A DNA stretch of 64,000 bases from Actinoalloteichus_B caeruleus (GTDB lineage: Bacteria > Actinomycetota > Actinomycetes > Mycobacteriales > Pseudonocardiaceae): assembly GCF_000718005.1 (NCBI RefSeq), contig NZ_JODV01000013.1; one strand, written 5' to 3'. Made by a program: the position numbers and the translations under genes. How positions within the stretch are numbered: position 1 is the first letter of the stretch; every line of letters begins with the position of its first letter. Under the pieces are notes generated by a model. It saw only the letters and a program-made list of their open reading frames with translations. It was not told the origin of the DNA and ran no database searches. Positions 6,041 to 15,983 of this stretch are shown here, piece after piece.

Positions 6041-7432
6041 TCAGCCCTGTTGCGGGGGGTTCTGGTTCGGGGGCGGCCACAGCCAGTCCTCGGTGGCCTT
6101 CGCGGCCTCCTCCCGCTGCTTGGCGGCCCGGCGGGCGGCGGCCTTCCGGCGCGCCGCGCGGTCCCGCAACGTCAGCACGGTGAAGAACAGCACCACGACG
6201 CCGGCGAGGATCGTCAGGGGAAGCCCGAAGCTGCCGAACATCGAGGTGTCCCCGGCCCGGTCGGCCAGCCTGGGCTGGTCCTGTGCCGTGACCGGCTCGT
6301 CGGCGTCCCCACCGGCGGCGGAGGCGTCGCCGCTCTCGCCGGCCTCGGCCCCTTCATCGGCCTCGGGCGGCGAGGTGTCCAGGGTGCCCACCCCGGACTC
6401 CGCCGGCAGGGCGAAACCGTAGTCGAGCAGCGATGCCGCCTGCTGCCACAACGGGGTGACGGGCTCCCCCCGCAGCAGCACCACGCCGAGGCGACGTCCG
6501 TCGCGTTCGGCCGCCCCGGCGAAGGTGTAGCGGGCGTCGTCGGTGAAGCTGTCGCGGCCTCCCAGCGCCCCCGGGTAGTTGGCCAGCAGGTCGCTGTCGT
6601 TGACCAGCGGCCCGAGCGCCCCGCCCGGCAGCGGCAGCTCGGGGCTGCTGAACGCGCTCAGGTAGTCCTCGTTGCCCAGGGCCTCGCGCAGGAACAGCGC
6701 CACGTCGTAGGCCGACGTGCTGATACCGGGGGCCTCCAGGCCGGAGGGGGTGGTGGCCCTGGTGTCCAGGGCGCCCAGCTCCTCGGCGACCGCGTTCATC
6801 CGGTCCAGGGTGGCGGGGATCCCCCCGAGCTGGCGGGCCAACGCGTTGGCGGCGTCGTTCCCGGAGGCCATCACCAGGCCGTTGACCACTTGGCGGGTGG
6901 TGTACTCGGTGTTGGCGGCGATGCCCATCGCCGCGCCACCCTGAGCCACGTCCTCGGGGGTCCCGACGACGATGTCCTCCATGCCGAGGTCCCGAAGCGC
7001 GACCAACGCGGTCAGGATCTTCATCGTCGCCGCGGGCCGGTGCCGGCCGTGCGGGTCCCGGGCCGCCAGCACCTCGCCGGAGCCCAGGTCGGCGACCACC
7101 CAGGACGCCGCCGTCACGTCGGCGGGGGCCGGGGGAGCGCCCTCGGGCAGCACTTCGCCGCACTCGCCGAGCCGTTCACCGCCGACCGGTTCGTCCGGAA
7201 CGGCCAGGGGTGGGGGAGGACCCTCCCCCGGCGCGAGACCCTCGGTGTCACTCGGCGCGGCGGGTGGGCTCTCCCGCACCGGGCACTCGGTCCCGTTCTG
7301 GTCCTGGGTGAGAGCCGCGGGTTGCCACGACGGGGATGCCACCGCGGTGCCTGTCACCAGTCCGAGTGGGGCCAGCAGAGCGGCACCCACGCCGATGGAC
7401 AGAGCCGCGGCGAAGCGACGACGAGCCGGCAT
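6041..7432 (-). CDS. DacC/DacB1-like DD-carboxypeptidase homologue lacking catalytic motifs
   Basis: 463 residues: an N-terminal signal sequence (basic MPARRRF, hydrophobic core, AVAS), a Pro-rich linker, a peptidase S11 domain at about 125-360, an acidic linker, one membrane helix near 400-425 (LTILAGVVVLFFTVLTL) and a basic cytoplasmic tail. The architecture matches the membrane-anchored DacB1 type that trims peptidoglycan stems. The SxxK position reads PAATMK, with Ala in place of the nucleophilic Ser. The SGN motif is intact (SGNDAANALA). The KTG triad position (GG-KTG-FTD in relatives) reads RDS. Two of three catalytic motifs are therefore lost in an otherwise well-preserved protein, implying a pseudoenzyme with a binding or regulatory role. 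The ATG at 7432 follows GAGAAG. Confidence 0.88.
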   Translation of the reverse strand: MPARRRFAAALSIGVGAALLAPLGLVTGTAVASPSWQPAALTQDQNGTECPVRESPPAAPSDTEGLAPGEGPPPPLAVPDEPVGGERLGECGEVLPEGAPPAPADVTAASWVVADLGSGEVLAARDPHGRHRPAATMKILTALVALRDLGMEDIVVGTPEDVAQGGAAMGIAANTEYTTRQVVNGLVMASGNDAANALARQLGGIPATLDRMNAVAEELGALDTRATTPSGLEAPGISTSAYDVALFLREALGNEDYLSAFSSPELPLPGGALGPLVNDSDLLANYPGALGGRDSFTDDARYTFAGAAERDGRRLGVVLLRGEPVTPLWQQAASLLDYGFALPAESGVGTLDTSPPEADEGAEAGESGDASAAGGDADEPVTAQDQPRLADRAGDTSMFGSFGLPLTILAGVVVLFFTVLTLRDRAARRKAAARRAAKQREEAAKATEDWLWPPPNQNPPQQG

Positions 7433-7762
7433 AGACACGCTTCTCAGGCTAGCCACCCCACTCTGCGTGATCGCACCGGCCACCGGAGCTGTCAAGGTTT
7501 CAATCGCCTTCGCTGGCATGGGGGAACGTCCTCGGCGTTCGGGGACGGCAGCCCGGGGCCTGCCACCACCACGGGTTGGGCGGCCGACGCGACGGCACGT
7601 CGGCGGCACGGGAAGGGGGAGGGGAGCGACGGAGACGAGCGGGAAGGCGGGAACGGGCCGCGCCCCGAGCCGGGCGGCGGGGGCGGGGCGCTCACCGGGA
7701 TCGCCGAGGGCGCTCGGCGGTGGGAGGAGCGCCGGGACCGAGGACGGCCGCCGGCGCGACCC
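7433..7762. other. intergenic region between sdhB and the DD-carboxypeptidase homologue
   Basis: Both flanking genes are on the minus strand. The part next to 7432 must hold the promoter and Shine-Dalgarno of the carboxypeptidase homologue. The rest is GC-rich, Arg/Gly-biased in all frames and shows no convincing gene. The sdh terminator lies at its far end. Confidence 0.5.
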
Positions 7763-7792
7763 CGTCCGGGCCGGCGGAGGCCGGCCCGGACG
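7763..7792 (-). terminator. terminator of the sdhCDAB operon
   Basis: A perfect 12-bp stem, CGTCCGGGCCGG at 7763-7774 and CCGGCCCGGACG at 7781-7792, with a 6-base loop, begins 15 bases after the sdhB stop codon on the minus strand. No T tract follows. Confidence 0.7.
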
Positions 7793-7807
7793 AGGGTAAG
7801 GAGGGGG

Positions 7808-8610
7808 TCAGACCCTGCGGAAGAGCAGGGCCCGCTTGACCTCCTGGATCGCCTGCGTGACCTGGATGCCTCGCGGGCAGGCGTCCGTGCAGTTGAACGT
7901 CGTGCGGCACCGCCACACGCCCTCGTTGTCGTTGAGGATGTCCAGCCGCTCCTCGGCGCCCTCGTCCCGGCTGTCGAAGATGAACCGGTGGGCGTTGACG
8001 ATCGCCGCCGGGCCGAAGTAGGAACCCTCGGTCCAGAACACCGGGCAGGACGTCGTGCACGCGGCGCACAGGATGCACTTGGTGGTGTCGTCGAACCGGG
8101 CGCGGTCCGCCGAGGACTGGAGGCGCTCCCGCGTCGGCTCGTTGCCGGTGGTGACCAGGTAGGGCTTCACCGCCCGGTAGGCCTCGAAGAACGGCTCCAT
8201 GTCGACGATCAGGTCCTTCTCCACGGGAAGGCCCTTGATCGGCTCGATGCTGATGGTGGTGTGCTTCCCGCCGCCCGCCAGCAGGTCCTTGATCAGCACC
8301 TTGCAGGCGAGCCGGTTGATGCCGTTGATCCGCATCGCGTCGGACCCGCAGATGCCGTGGGCGCAGGAACGGCGGAACGCCAGCGTGCCGTCCAGGTACC
8401 ACTTGACGTGGTGCAGCAGGTTCAGCACGCGGTCGGTCGGCAGGGCCGGTACGTCGAAGGACTCCCAGTAGGGCTCGTCCGCGTCGCCCTCCGGGTTGTA
8501 CCGGCGGATCTTCACGGTGACGACGACGGAGCCCTCCGGGGCGGGGGGCGGCGCGGCCGGGTCGTTCCGCGAGTCGTCGGTGCCCGGCTTCTCTGTGGTG
8601 GGTGCGGACA

Positions 8611-8611
<1 letters not shown>
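7808..8611 (-). CDS. sdhB: succinate dehydrogenase iron-sulfur subunit
   Basis: 267 residues. It carries the electron-transfer clusters linking SdhA flavin to the membrane quinone site. Visible ligands are CAHGICGSDAM (plant-type 2Fe-2S), CILCAACTTSCP (4Fe-4S) and CRTTFNCTDACPRGI (3Fe-4S). Length and motif order are normal for the family. An N-terminal 30-residue Pro/Ala-rich extension precedes the ferredoxin domain. Its ATG overlaps the sdhA stop by one base (TGATG), so the two are translationally coupled. It is the last gene of the operon. Confidence 0.97.
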
Positions 8612-10395
<1,784 letters not shown>

Positions 10396-10420
10396 GAGCG
10401 TCTCTCCGTCTTCACTGCGC

Positions 10421-10450
10421 CGACCCCGGGTGGTCGCCCACCCGGGGTCG
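10421..10450 (-). promoter_or_regulatory. strong intra-operon hairpin between sdhD and sdhA
   Basis: A perfect 13-bp stem, CGACCCCGGGTGG at 10421-10433 with CCACCCGGGGTCG at 10438-10450, closes a TCGC tetraloop. A second weaker 7-bp stem (GACGGCG at 10469-10475, CGCCGTC at 10486-10492) precedes it on the minus strand. It may be an attenuator or an RNA-processing and stability element that sets different levels of sdhCD and sdhAB. Confidence 0.6.
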
Positions 10451-10513
10451 CCCGCACTTCTCGCGTCGGACGGCGCCTACCGCGTCGCCGTCGGGGGACC
10501 CGGGGGACCGGCG

Positions 10514-10936
10514 TCAGTTACCGATGTTGGGGTCGAAGGTGAACAGCACGAAGGTCCCGACGGCGATCGTGACGATCATCGAGACGTAGAGCAGCATCTT
10601 CAACCAGAAGCGGGTCTGGTCCTTGCGCGCGTAGTCGTTGATGACGGTGCGCAGGCCGTTGCCGCCGTGGAGACCGGCCAGCCACAGCATGGTCAGGTCC
10701 CAGAACTGCCAGAACGGCGAGGCCCACCGACCGGCGACGAACGCGAAGTTGATGCGCTGCACGCCGTCGTCCAGGAACAGCATGATGAGCAGGTGGCCCA
10801 GCACCAGGAAGACCAGCAGCAGGCCGGACAGGCGCATGAACAACCAGCTGTACAGCTCGAAGTTGCTGCGCCGCGCCGCCGGGCGCTGCGGGGAACGGGG
10901 CTTGTCCACCGAGAAGGGGGCGTCGGTCACGGACAT
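10514..10936 (-). CDS. sdhD: succinate dehydrogenase hydrophobic membrane anchor
   Basis: 140 residues with three membrane helices (about 35-57, 74-96 and 112-134). It anchors SdhAB and helps form the quinone and haem sites; HGGNGLRTVINDYAR contains the conserved loop His. It starts two bases after the sdhC stop, so the two anchors are co-translated. Confidence 0.93.
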   Translation of the reverse strand: MSVTDAPFSVDKPRSPQRPAARRSNFELYSWLFMRLSGLLLVFLVLGHLLIMLFLDDGVQRINFAFVAGRWASPFWQFWDLTMLWLAGLHGGNGLRTVINDYARKDQTRFWLKMLLYVSMIVTIAVGTFVLFTFDPNIGN

Positions 10937-10938
10937 GG

Positions 10939-11376
10939 TCAGCTACCCCCGAACAGGTCAGCGAAGCCCTTGACGAGCAGGTAGTAGGAGCCGGGGATCA
11001 TCACGACCAGCCAGATCGCGAGGATCGTCCACAGCATCGGCTTCTGGTACTTGGTGCCCTTCGACCAGAAGTCCACGAGCATCACCCGGATGCCGTTCAG
11101 GGCGTGGTAGAGCACGGCACCGACGAGGCCCAGCTCGAAGAGCACCATCACCGGGTGCTTGTAGGTCTCGATCACGACGTCGTACGCGTTCGGCGAGACC
11201 CGCACCAGTGCGGTGTCCAGCACGTGGACGAACAGGAAGAAGAAGACGAGCACACCGGTGATCCGGTGGGCTACCCACGACCACATCCCCGGGTCGCCCC
11301 GGTACAGGGTGCCGCCAAGCCGGGCGTTCCCCGCCCGGTCCGCGGCACCAGCCGAGTGGGCGGTGGTGCTGGCCAT
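10939..11376 (-). CDS. sdhC: succinate dehydrogenase cytochrome b556 subunit
   Basis: 145 residues. TLYRGDPGMWSWVAHRITGVLVFFFLFVHVLD contains the SdhC signature with the Ser/Arg/His quinone and haem region, followed by two more helices (VALYHALNGIRVMLVDFW type and a C-terminal one). It is the first gene of sdhCDAB. GGAGG lies 9 bases upstream of the ATG. The divergent neighbour is the BMP nucleoside-binding lipoprotein. Confidence 0.95.
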   Translation of the reverse strand: MASTTAHSAGAADRAGNARLGGTLYRGDPGMWSWVAHRITGVLVFFFLFVHVLDTALVRVSPNAYDVVIETYKHPVMVLFELGLVGAVLYHALNGIRVMLVDFWSKGTKYQKPMLWTILAIWLVVMIPGSYYLLVKGFADLFGGS

Positions 11377-11807
11377 GATCGACGGCCTCCAACATCGCTG
11401 GTGGGAAGGGACTCGTAACGTCGCGGGAAACTCGCCTCGAGCATCACGAAGCCTTGACTCGCCGGATGTTAGTCCTGGGCAATCACTCCGGCACAGCCGA
11501 CGGTGCCTGGTTGTGACTGACCGAACATGCCGTGGTGCGCGGGTGGGCGGTGGCCAACCGGCCGGTGGTGGTGATCTGGGGGTCGCCTCACCTCGGCGAA
11601 CCGGCGTGGCGGGAACCCGAGGGTGGTCGCGGTGCGTGAGGGGTCCTGGTTGTCAACCGCGAACCGTGTGTCTCCCGCGATGCGGACCCAACGATTCGGT
11701 TAAGGGCCCGTGAACGGCTACCGACCATGCGCTACCGACAGGTACGGTTCGGCGTCCGCAGAGACCTCTGTGCTGCTCAGCATGACTGAGTTGGAAGGAG
11801 TGCAACC
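11377..11807. other. 431-base divergent intergenic region (sdhC / BMP lipoprotein)
   Basis: It must carry promoters for the sdh operon and the nucleoside importer. The importer side ends with a GGAAGGAG Shine-Dalgarno 7 bases before the ATG at 11808. Short frames here are low quality. No confident -10/-35 pair or riboswitch fold was recognised. Confidence 0.5.
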
Positions 11808-12953
11808 ATGCGTCGACCGCGTGGTGCCGCGCTGGCAATCGCCCTGACCGGGGTGTTGGCGGTGGTCGGGTGTGCCAAGGACGGCGGCGGCACGTCGACG
11901 TCCGGTGAGGGCGGCGGTGGCGAGGGCGCCGCCGGCTGCCAGCTGGCCGACCCGCCCCCCGTCCCGGACGAGGTCGAGGTCAGCACACCGGAGACGGCCG
12001 ACGTCGACGGCAGCGAGCTGCGCGTCGGTCTGGCCTACGACATCGGTGGCCGGGGTGACGCCTCGTTCAACGACGCCGCCGCCGCCGGTCTCGACCGGGC
12101 CGAGGAGGAGTTCGGCCTTGGCGACGTCCGCGAGCTGACGGCCGAGGCCAACGAGTCCGAGGACGCCAAGGTGTCCCGCCTGCGCCAGCTGGCCGACGAG
12201 GGCTTCAGCCCGATCATCGGGGTCGGCTTCGCCTACGCCGACGCCTTCGAGACCGTCGCCGCCGACTACCCCGACACCGACTTCGCGCTGGTCGACGCGG
12301 CCGTGGAGGGTGCGGACAACATCACCCCGCTGCTGTTCGCCGAGCACGAGGGCTCCTTCCTCGCCGGTGTGGCCGCCGCCTACAAGACGGACAACTGCCA
12401 CATCGGCTTCGTCGGGGGCGTGGAGACGCCGCTGATCCAGAAGTTCGAGGCCGGCTTCCTCGAGGGTGCCCGGGCGGCCGCCCCGGACATCCAGATCGAG
12501 AACACCTACCTGACCCCGGCCGGTGACATCACGGGCTTCCAGGACCCGGCCAAGGGCAACGAGGCGACCCGCGCGCAGCTCGACGCCGGTGCCGACGTCG
12601 TGTACCACGCCGCCGGTGCCTCCGGGAAGGGCGTGTTCGAGGCCGCCAAGGCGGGTGACGCGCTCGCGATCGGCGTCGACTCCGACCAGTACAACCAGGA
12701 GACGGTGGCGGAGTCGAGGGACGTCATCATCACCTCGATGCTCAAGCGCGTCGACGTGGCGGTGTTCAACTACCTCGCCGCGGTCGCGGAGGAGGACCTC
12801 GCGGACTTCCCCGAGGTCTTCGACCTGAGCGTCGACGGCGTGGACTACTCCACCTCGGGGGGGATGGTCGACGACATCGCCGACGTCCTCGACGGTTACA
12901 AGGCCCAGATCATCGAGGGTGAGATCGAGGTCCCGTCCTCGCCGACCGGCTGA
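11808..12953 (+). CDS. BMP-family nucleoside-binding lipoprotein
   Basis: 381 residues with a lipoprotein signal peptide: basic MRRPRG, hydrophobic core, lipobox VVGC with the acylated Cys at 22, then a Gly/Ser linker. The mature part is a BMP/Med (PnrA-like) periplasmic-type binding protein: RVGLAYDIGGRGDASFNDAA, EDAKVSRLRQLADEGFSPIIGVGFAYADA, GSFLAGVAAAYKTDNCHIGFVGG and VVYHAAGASGKGVFEAAK. It should capture purine or pyrimidine nucleosides outside the membrane for the ABC transporter encoded next. It is first in the cluster, and a hairpin separates it from the ATPase gene, which would favour excess binding protein. Confidence 0.93.
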   Translation: MRRPRGAALAIALTGVLAVVGCAKDGGGTSTSGEGGGGEGAAGCQLADPPPVPDEVEVSTPETADVDGSELRVGLAYDIGGRGDASFNDAAAAGLDRAEEEFGLGDVRELTAEANESEDAKVSRLRQLADEGFSPIIGVGFAYADAFETVAADYPDTDFALVDAAVEGADNITPLLFAEHEGSFLAGVAAAYKTDNCHIGFVGGVETPLIQKFEAGFLEGARAAAPDIQIENTYLTPAGDITGFQDPAKGNEATRAQLDAGADVVYHAAGASGKGVFEAAKAGDALAIGVDSDQYNQETVAESRDVIITSMLKRVDVAVFNYLAAVAEEDLADFPEVFDLSVDGVDYSTSGGMVDDIADVLDGYKAQIIEGEIEVPSSPTG

Positions 12954-12985
12954 GCCGGTCCACCACCCGCCGCTCCCAGGCAACG

Positions 12986-13022
12986 CACCGGGCACCTCGC
13001 GACCAGCGCGGGGTGCCCGGTG
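12986..13022 (+). promoter_or_regulatory. hairpin between binding-protein gene and ABC ATPase gene
   Basis: A perfect 11-bp stem (CACCGGGCACC 12986-12996, GGTGCCCGGTG 13012-13022) with a 15-base loop that contains an inner CGCG/CGCG pair. It begins about 30 bases after the lipoprotein stop. Stem-loops here often act as partial terminators or 3' stabilisers, raising the ratio of binding protein to transporter. Confidence 0.6.
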
Positions 13023-13164
13023 TCGGATCCGGGCAAGGGGCACCCACGACGGGCGGGCGCGTGTCCCGCACACTCGAAGGGCGGCGCGGCCACCCACGCC
13101 CGCCGCCACGGTCGTCGGCCGGTCGAGACGCGGCCGAGAGCCACACACGACAAGGAAGGGCGGG

Positions 13165-14883
13165 ATGACCAGTCCTGTTCCCGAGGAAGGCACCGGTCAC
13201 GACGCCGGGGTGCCCTCCGACACAGCCGCCGTGCCCGCGGTGAGGCTGTCCGGGATCACCAAGCGGTTCCCCGGCGTCGTCGCCAACTCGGACGTGCACC
13301 TGGGGGTGCGGGCCGGCGAGGTGCACGCGCTCTGCGGGGAGAACGGCGCGGGCAAGTCGACCCTGATGAAGATCCTCTACGGCATGCAGCAACCGGACGA
13401 GGGCACGATCGAGGTCGAGGGGCGGGAGGTGGTCTTCCGCTCGCCGGCCGACGCGATCGACGCGGGCGTGGGCATGGTGCACCAGCACTTCATGCTGGCC
13501 GACAACCTCACGGTCCTGGAGAACGTGCTCCTGGGCGCGGAGAAGCTGCACGGCATCGGCCGGCGGGCCAGGGCGAGGGTGTCGGAGCTGGCCAGGCGGG
13601 CCGGCCTCACCGTCGACCTGTCCCTGCTCGTCGAGGAGCTCGGGGTCGCCGACCGGCAGCGCGTCGAGATCCTCAAGGTGCTCTACCGGGGTGCCCGCAT
13701 CGTCATCCTCGACGAGCCGACGGCCGTGCTGGTCCCGCAGGAGGTCGACGAGCTGTTCGCGACCCTGCGCGAGATGCGGGCCGACGGCTACACCTTCCTC
13801 TTCATCTCCCACAAGCTGGACGAGGTGCGGGCGATCGCCGACGCCGTCACCGTGATCCGGCGGGGCACCACGGTCGGCACCGCCGACCCGAGGACCGTCA
13901 CCTCGCGGCAGCTCGCCGAGATGATGGTGGGCAGCGAGCTCCCCAGCCCGGAGACGCGCGTGTCCTCGGTCACCGACGTCGAGGTGCTGCGCGTCGAGGG
14001 CCTGACCCTGCGGAGCGAGGGCAGCGAGCGGCCCCTGCTCGACTCGATCGACCTCACCGTCCGGGCGGGGGAGATCGTGGGCATCGCCGGGGTCGAGGGC
14101 AACGGCCAGGTCGAACTCGTCGAGGCCGTCATGGGGATGCGCCGGGCCCACGCCGGCACCGTCCGGTTGTCGGGGGTCGACCTCACCAGCAAGGGCACGA
14201 TGGCCCGGCGTGAGGCGGGCATCGGGTACGTCCCGGAGGACCGCACCCGGCACGGCCTGCTCCTCGACGAACCGCTGTGGTCCAACCGCATCCTCGGCTT
14301 CCAGAGCCGCCGCCCGGTCTCCAGCGGCGCGTGGCTCAGCATCGAGGGAGCCAGGACGGACACCACCCGCATCGTCGAACAGTTCGACGTCCGCACCCCG
14401 GGCATCGACGTGGCCGCCGGGGCGCTCTCCGGCGGGAACCAGCAGAAGCTGATCGTCGGACGGGAACTGTCCGGCGACCCCGTCCTGCTCATCGCCTCCC
14501 ACCCCACCCGAGGGGTGGACGTCGGCGCGCAGGCGGGCATCTGGGAACACATCAAGACCGCGAGGGCCAACGGTCTCGCGGTGCTGCTCGTCTCCGCTGA
14601 CCTCGACGAGCTGATCGGGCTGTCGGACACGATCAAGGTCATCTACGGCGGGCGGCTGGTCGCGGACGCCGACCCCCGGTCCGTCACCCCGGAGGACCTG
14701 GGCGCGGCCATGACCGGCGCCGGGGAGGTCGGCTCCGAGGATGCGGCGGACCGCGCCGGGAGCCCGGCGGCGGACCAGCCGACCCCCGGCACCGACGACG
14801 GCGGCACCGACGACGGGGGCACCGACGACGGCGGCACCGACGACGGCGGGACCGACCGGTCGACACGAGGCGGGGATCGGTGA
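13165..14883 (+). CDS. BMP-type nucleoside ABC transporter ATP-binding protein
   Basis: 572 residues with two ABC domains, as in sugar/nucleoside (CUT2-like) ATPases. Domain 1 (about 20-270) has GENGAGKST (Walker A) and ILDEPTAVL (Walker B). Its signature region reads LGVADRQRVE where relatives have LSVGxQQRVE. Domain 2 has the usual degenerate Walker A (GVEGNGQVEL), a good LSGGNQQK signature and IASHPTRGVDVG. The C-terminal 50 residues are disordered and include four near-identical GTDDG repeats. ATG at 13165 has a GGAAGG ribosome site. It couples ATP hydrolysis to import through the two permeases that overlap it downstream. Confidence 0.93.
   Translation: MTSPVPEEGTGHDAGVPSDTAAVPAVRLSGITKRFPGVVANSDVHLGVRAGEVHALCGENGAGKSTLMKILYGMQQPDEGTIEVEGREVVFRSPADAIDAGVGMVHQHFMLADNLTVLENVLLGAEKLHGIGRRARARVSELARRAGLTVDLSLLVEELGVADRQRVEILKVLYRGARIVILDEPTAVLVPQEVDELFATLREMRADGYTFLFISHKLDEVRAIADAVTVIRRGTTVGTADPRTVTSRQLAEMMVGSELPSPETRVSSVTDVEVLRVEGLTLRSEGSERPLLDSIDLTVRAGEIVGIAGVEGNGQVELVEAVMGMRRAHAGTVRLSGVDLTSKGTMARREAGIGYVPEDRTRHGLLLDEPLWSNRILGFQSRRPVSSGAWLSIEGARTDTTRIVEQFDVRTPGIDVAAGALSGGNQQKLIVGRELSGDPVLLIASHPTRGVDVGAQAGIWEHIKTARANGLAVLLVSADLDELIGLSDTIKVIYGGRLVADADPRSVTPEDLGAAMTGAGEVGSEDAADRAGSPAADQPTPGTDDGGTDDGGTDDGGTDDGGTDRSTRGGDR
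14788..14856 (+). repeat. 15-bp tandem repeat encoding GTDDG units
   Basis: Four full 15-bp copies of a GGCACCGACGACGGC-type unit plus a partial copy in the 3' end of the ATPase gene. Unit changes keep frame and should only alter the length of the acidic tail. Confidence 0.85.
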
Positions 14884-15983
14884 TGGGGTCGATACGAGCG
14901 AAACTGCTGCCGCCGGCACTGGCGATCGCCTTCGCCGTGCTGCTGTGCGCGGTGACCCTGCTGTTCTCCGGGAGCAGCCCGCTGGAGGCGCTGGGCGCCA
15001 TGGTGGGCAGCCTCGGCCGGGGCACGACCGCCGTGGACGTGGTCAACACCGCCACCTCGTACTACATCGTCGCCCTCGCGGCGGCCCTCGGGTTCCAGAT
15101 GAACCTGCTGAACATCGGCATCGAGGGCCAGTACCGGCTCGCGGCCTGCGTCGCCGCGATCGTGGGTGGCGCGGTCACGCTGCCCTTCGGGCTGGGCGTG
15201 GTCGTCACCATGCTCGCGGCGGCCGCCACCGGAGCCGCGTGGGTGGGCATCGCCGCGTTGCTCAAGGTGTACCGGGGTGTGTCCGAGGTGATCTCCACGA
15301 TCATGCTGAACGCGCTGTCGTTCGGCGTGATCGCCTACCTGATCAGCTCGGACATGTTCGGCGAGCTGCGCGGGAACAACATCGGCACGCCCTACCTGCC
15401 CGAATCCAGCCGCGTCCCCGGCTTCTCCTTCGGCTCGTCGGGGACCGTGTTCGGCATGGTGCTGGTGGCCGCCGCCCTCGGCGTCGGGTACTGGGTGTTG
15501 ATGAACCGGACCAGGTTCGGCTTCGAGCTGCGCGCCTCCGGGAAGTCGCCGACGGCGGCGGCCGCGGGCGGCGTCAACGCCAAGAAGATGATCCTGGTGA
15601 CCCTGCTGATCTCCGGTGCGGTCGCCGGCCTCGCCGGGCTGCCCGAACTGCTCGGCCGGGACCACACCTTCAGCCTGAACTTCCCCGCCGGCTACGGGTT
15701 CACCGGGTTGGCGGTGGCGCTGCTCGGGCGGAACAACCCCGTCGGCATCGCCTTCGGCGCGCTGCTGTGGGCCTTCCTGGACAAGAGCAGGCTCGCCCTC
15801 GACAACGTGGGCGTGCCCAGCGAGATCGTGACCATCATGCAGGGCTCGATCGTCCTGTCGGTCGTCGTGGCGTACGAGCTGGTCCGCCGCGTCGAGCTGC
15901 GGGCCGAGCAGCGGCGGGTCGGCGGGCAGAACCCGCCCGGCTCCGGTGAGCCGCGGCCCGTGTCGGCAGGAGGTGCCGTATGA
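14883..15983 (+). CDS. nucleoside ABC transporter permease 1
   Basis: 366 residues, polytopic, of the BPD_transp_2 family (RnsC/YufP-like). Visible features are GFQMNLLNIGIEGQYRLAACVAAIVGG, VYRGVSEVISTIMLNALS and GYGFTGLAVALLGRNNPVGIAFGALLW. It forms half of the membrane channel. The ATG at 14883 shares one base with the ATPase stop; a GTG at 14880 is an alternative start. It overlaps permease 2 by four bases. Confidence 0.93.
   Translation: MGSIRAKLLPPALAIAFAVLLCAVTLLFSGSSPLEALGAMVGSLGRGTTAVDVVNTATSYYIVALAAALGFQMNLLNIGIEGQYRLAACVAAIVGGAVTLPFGLGVVVTMLAAAATGAAWVGIAALLKVYRGVSEVISTIMLNALSFGVIAYLISSDMFGELRGNNIGTPYLPESSRVPGFSFGSSGTVFGMVLVAAALGVGYWVLMNRTRFGFELRASGKSPTAAAAGGVNAKKMILVTLLISGAVAGLAGLPELLGRDHTFSLNFPAGYGFTGLAVALLGRNNPVGIAFGALLWAFLDKSRLALDNVGVPSEIVTIMQGSIVLSVVVAYELVRRVELRAEQRRVGGQNPPGSGEPRPVSAGGAV

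Noticed and set aside
6041..7432. Calling the S11 gene a functional D-alanyl-D-alanine carboxypeptidase
   Set aside because: The Ser of SxxK and the whole KTG triad are replaced, so the enzyme name would be misleading.
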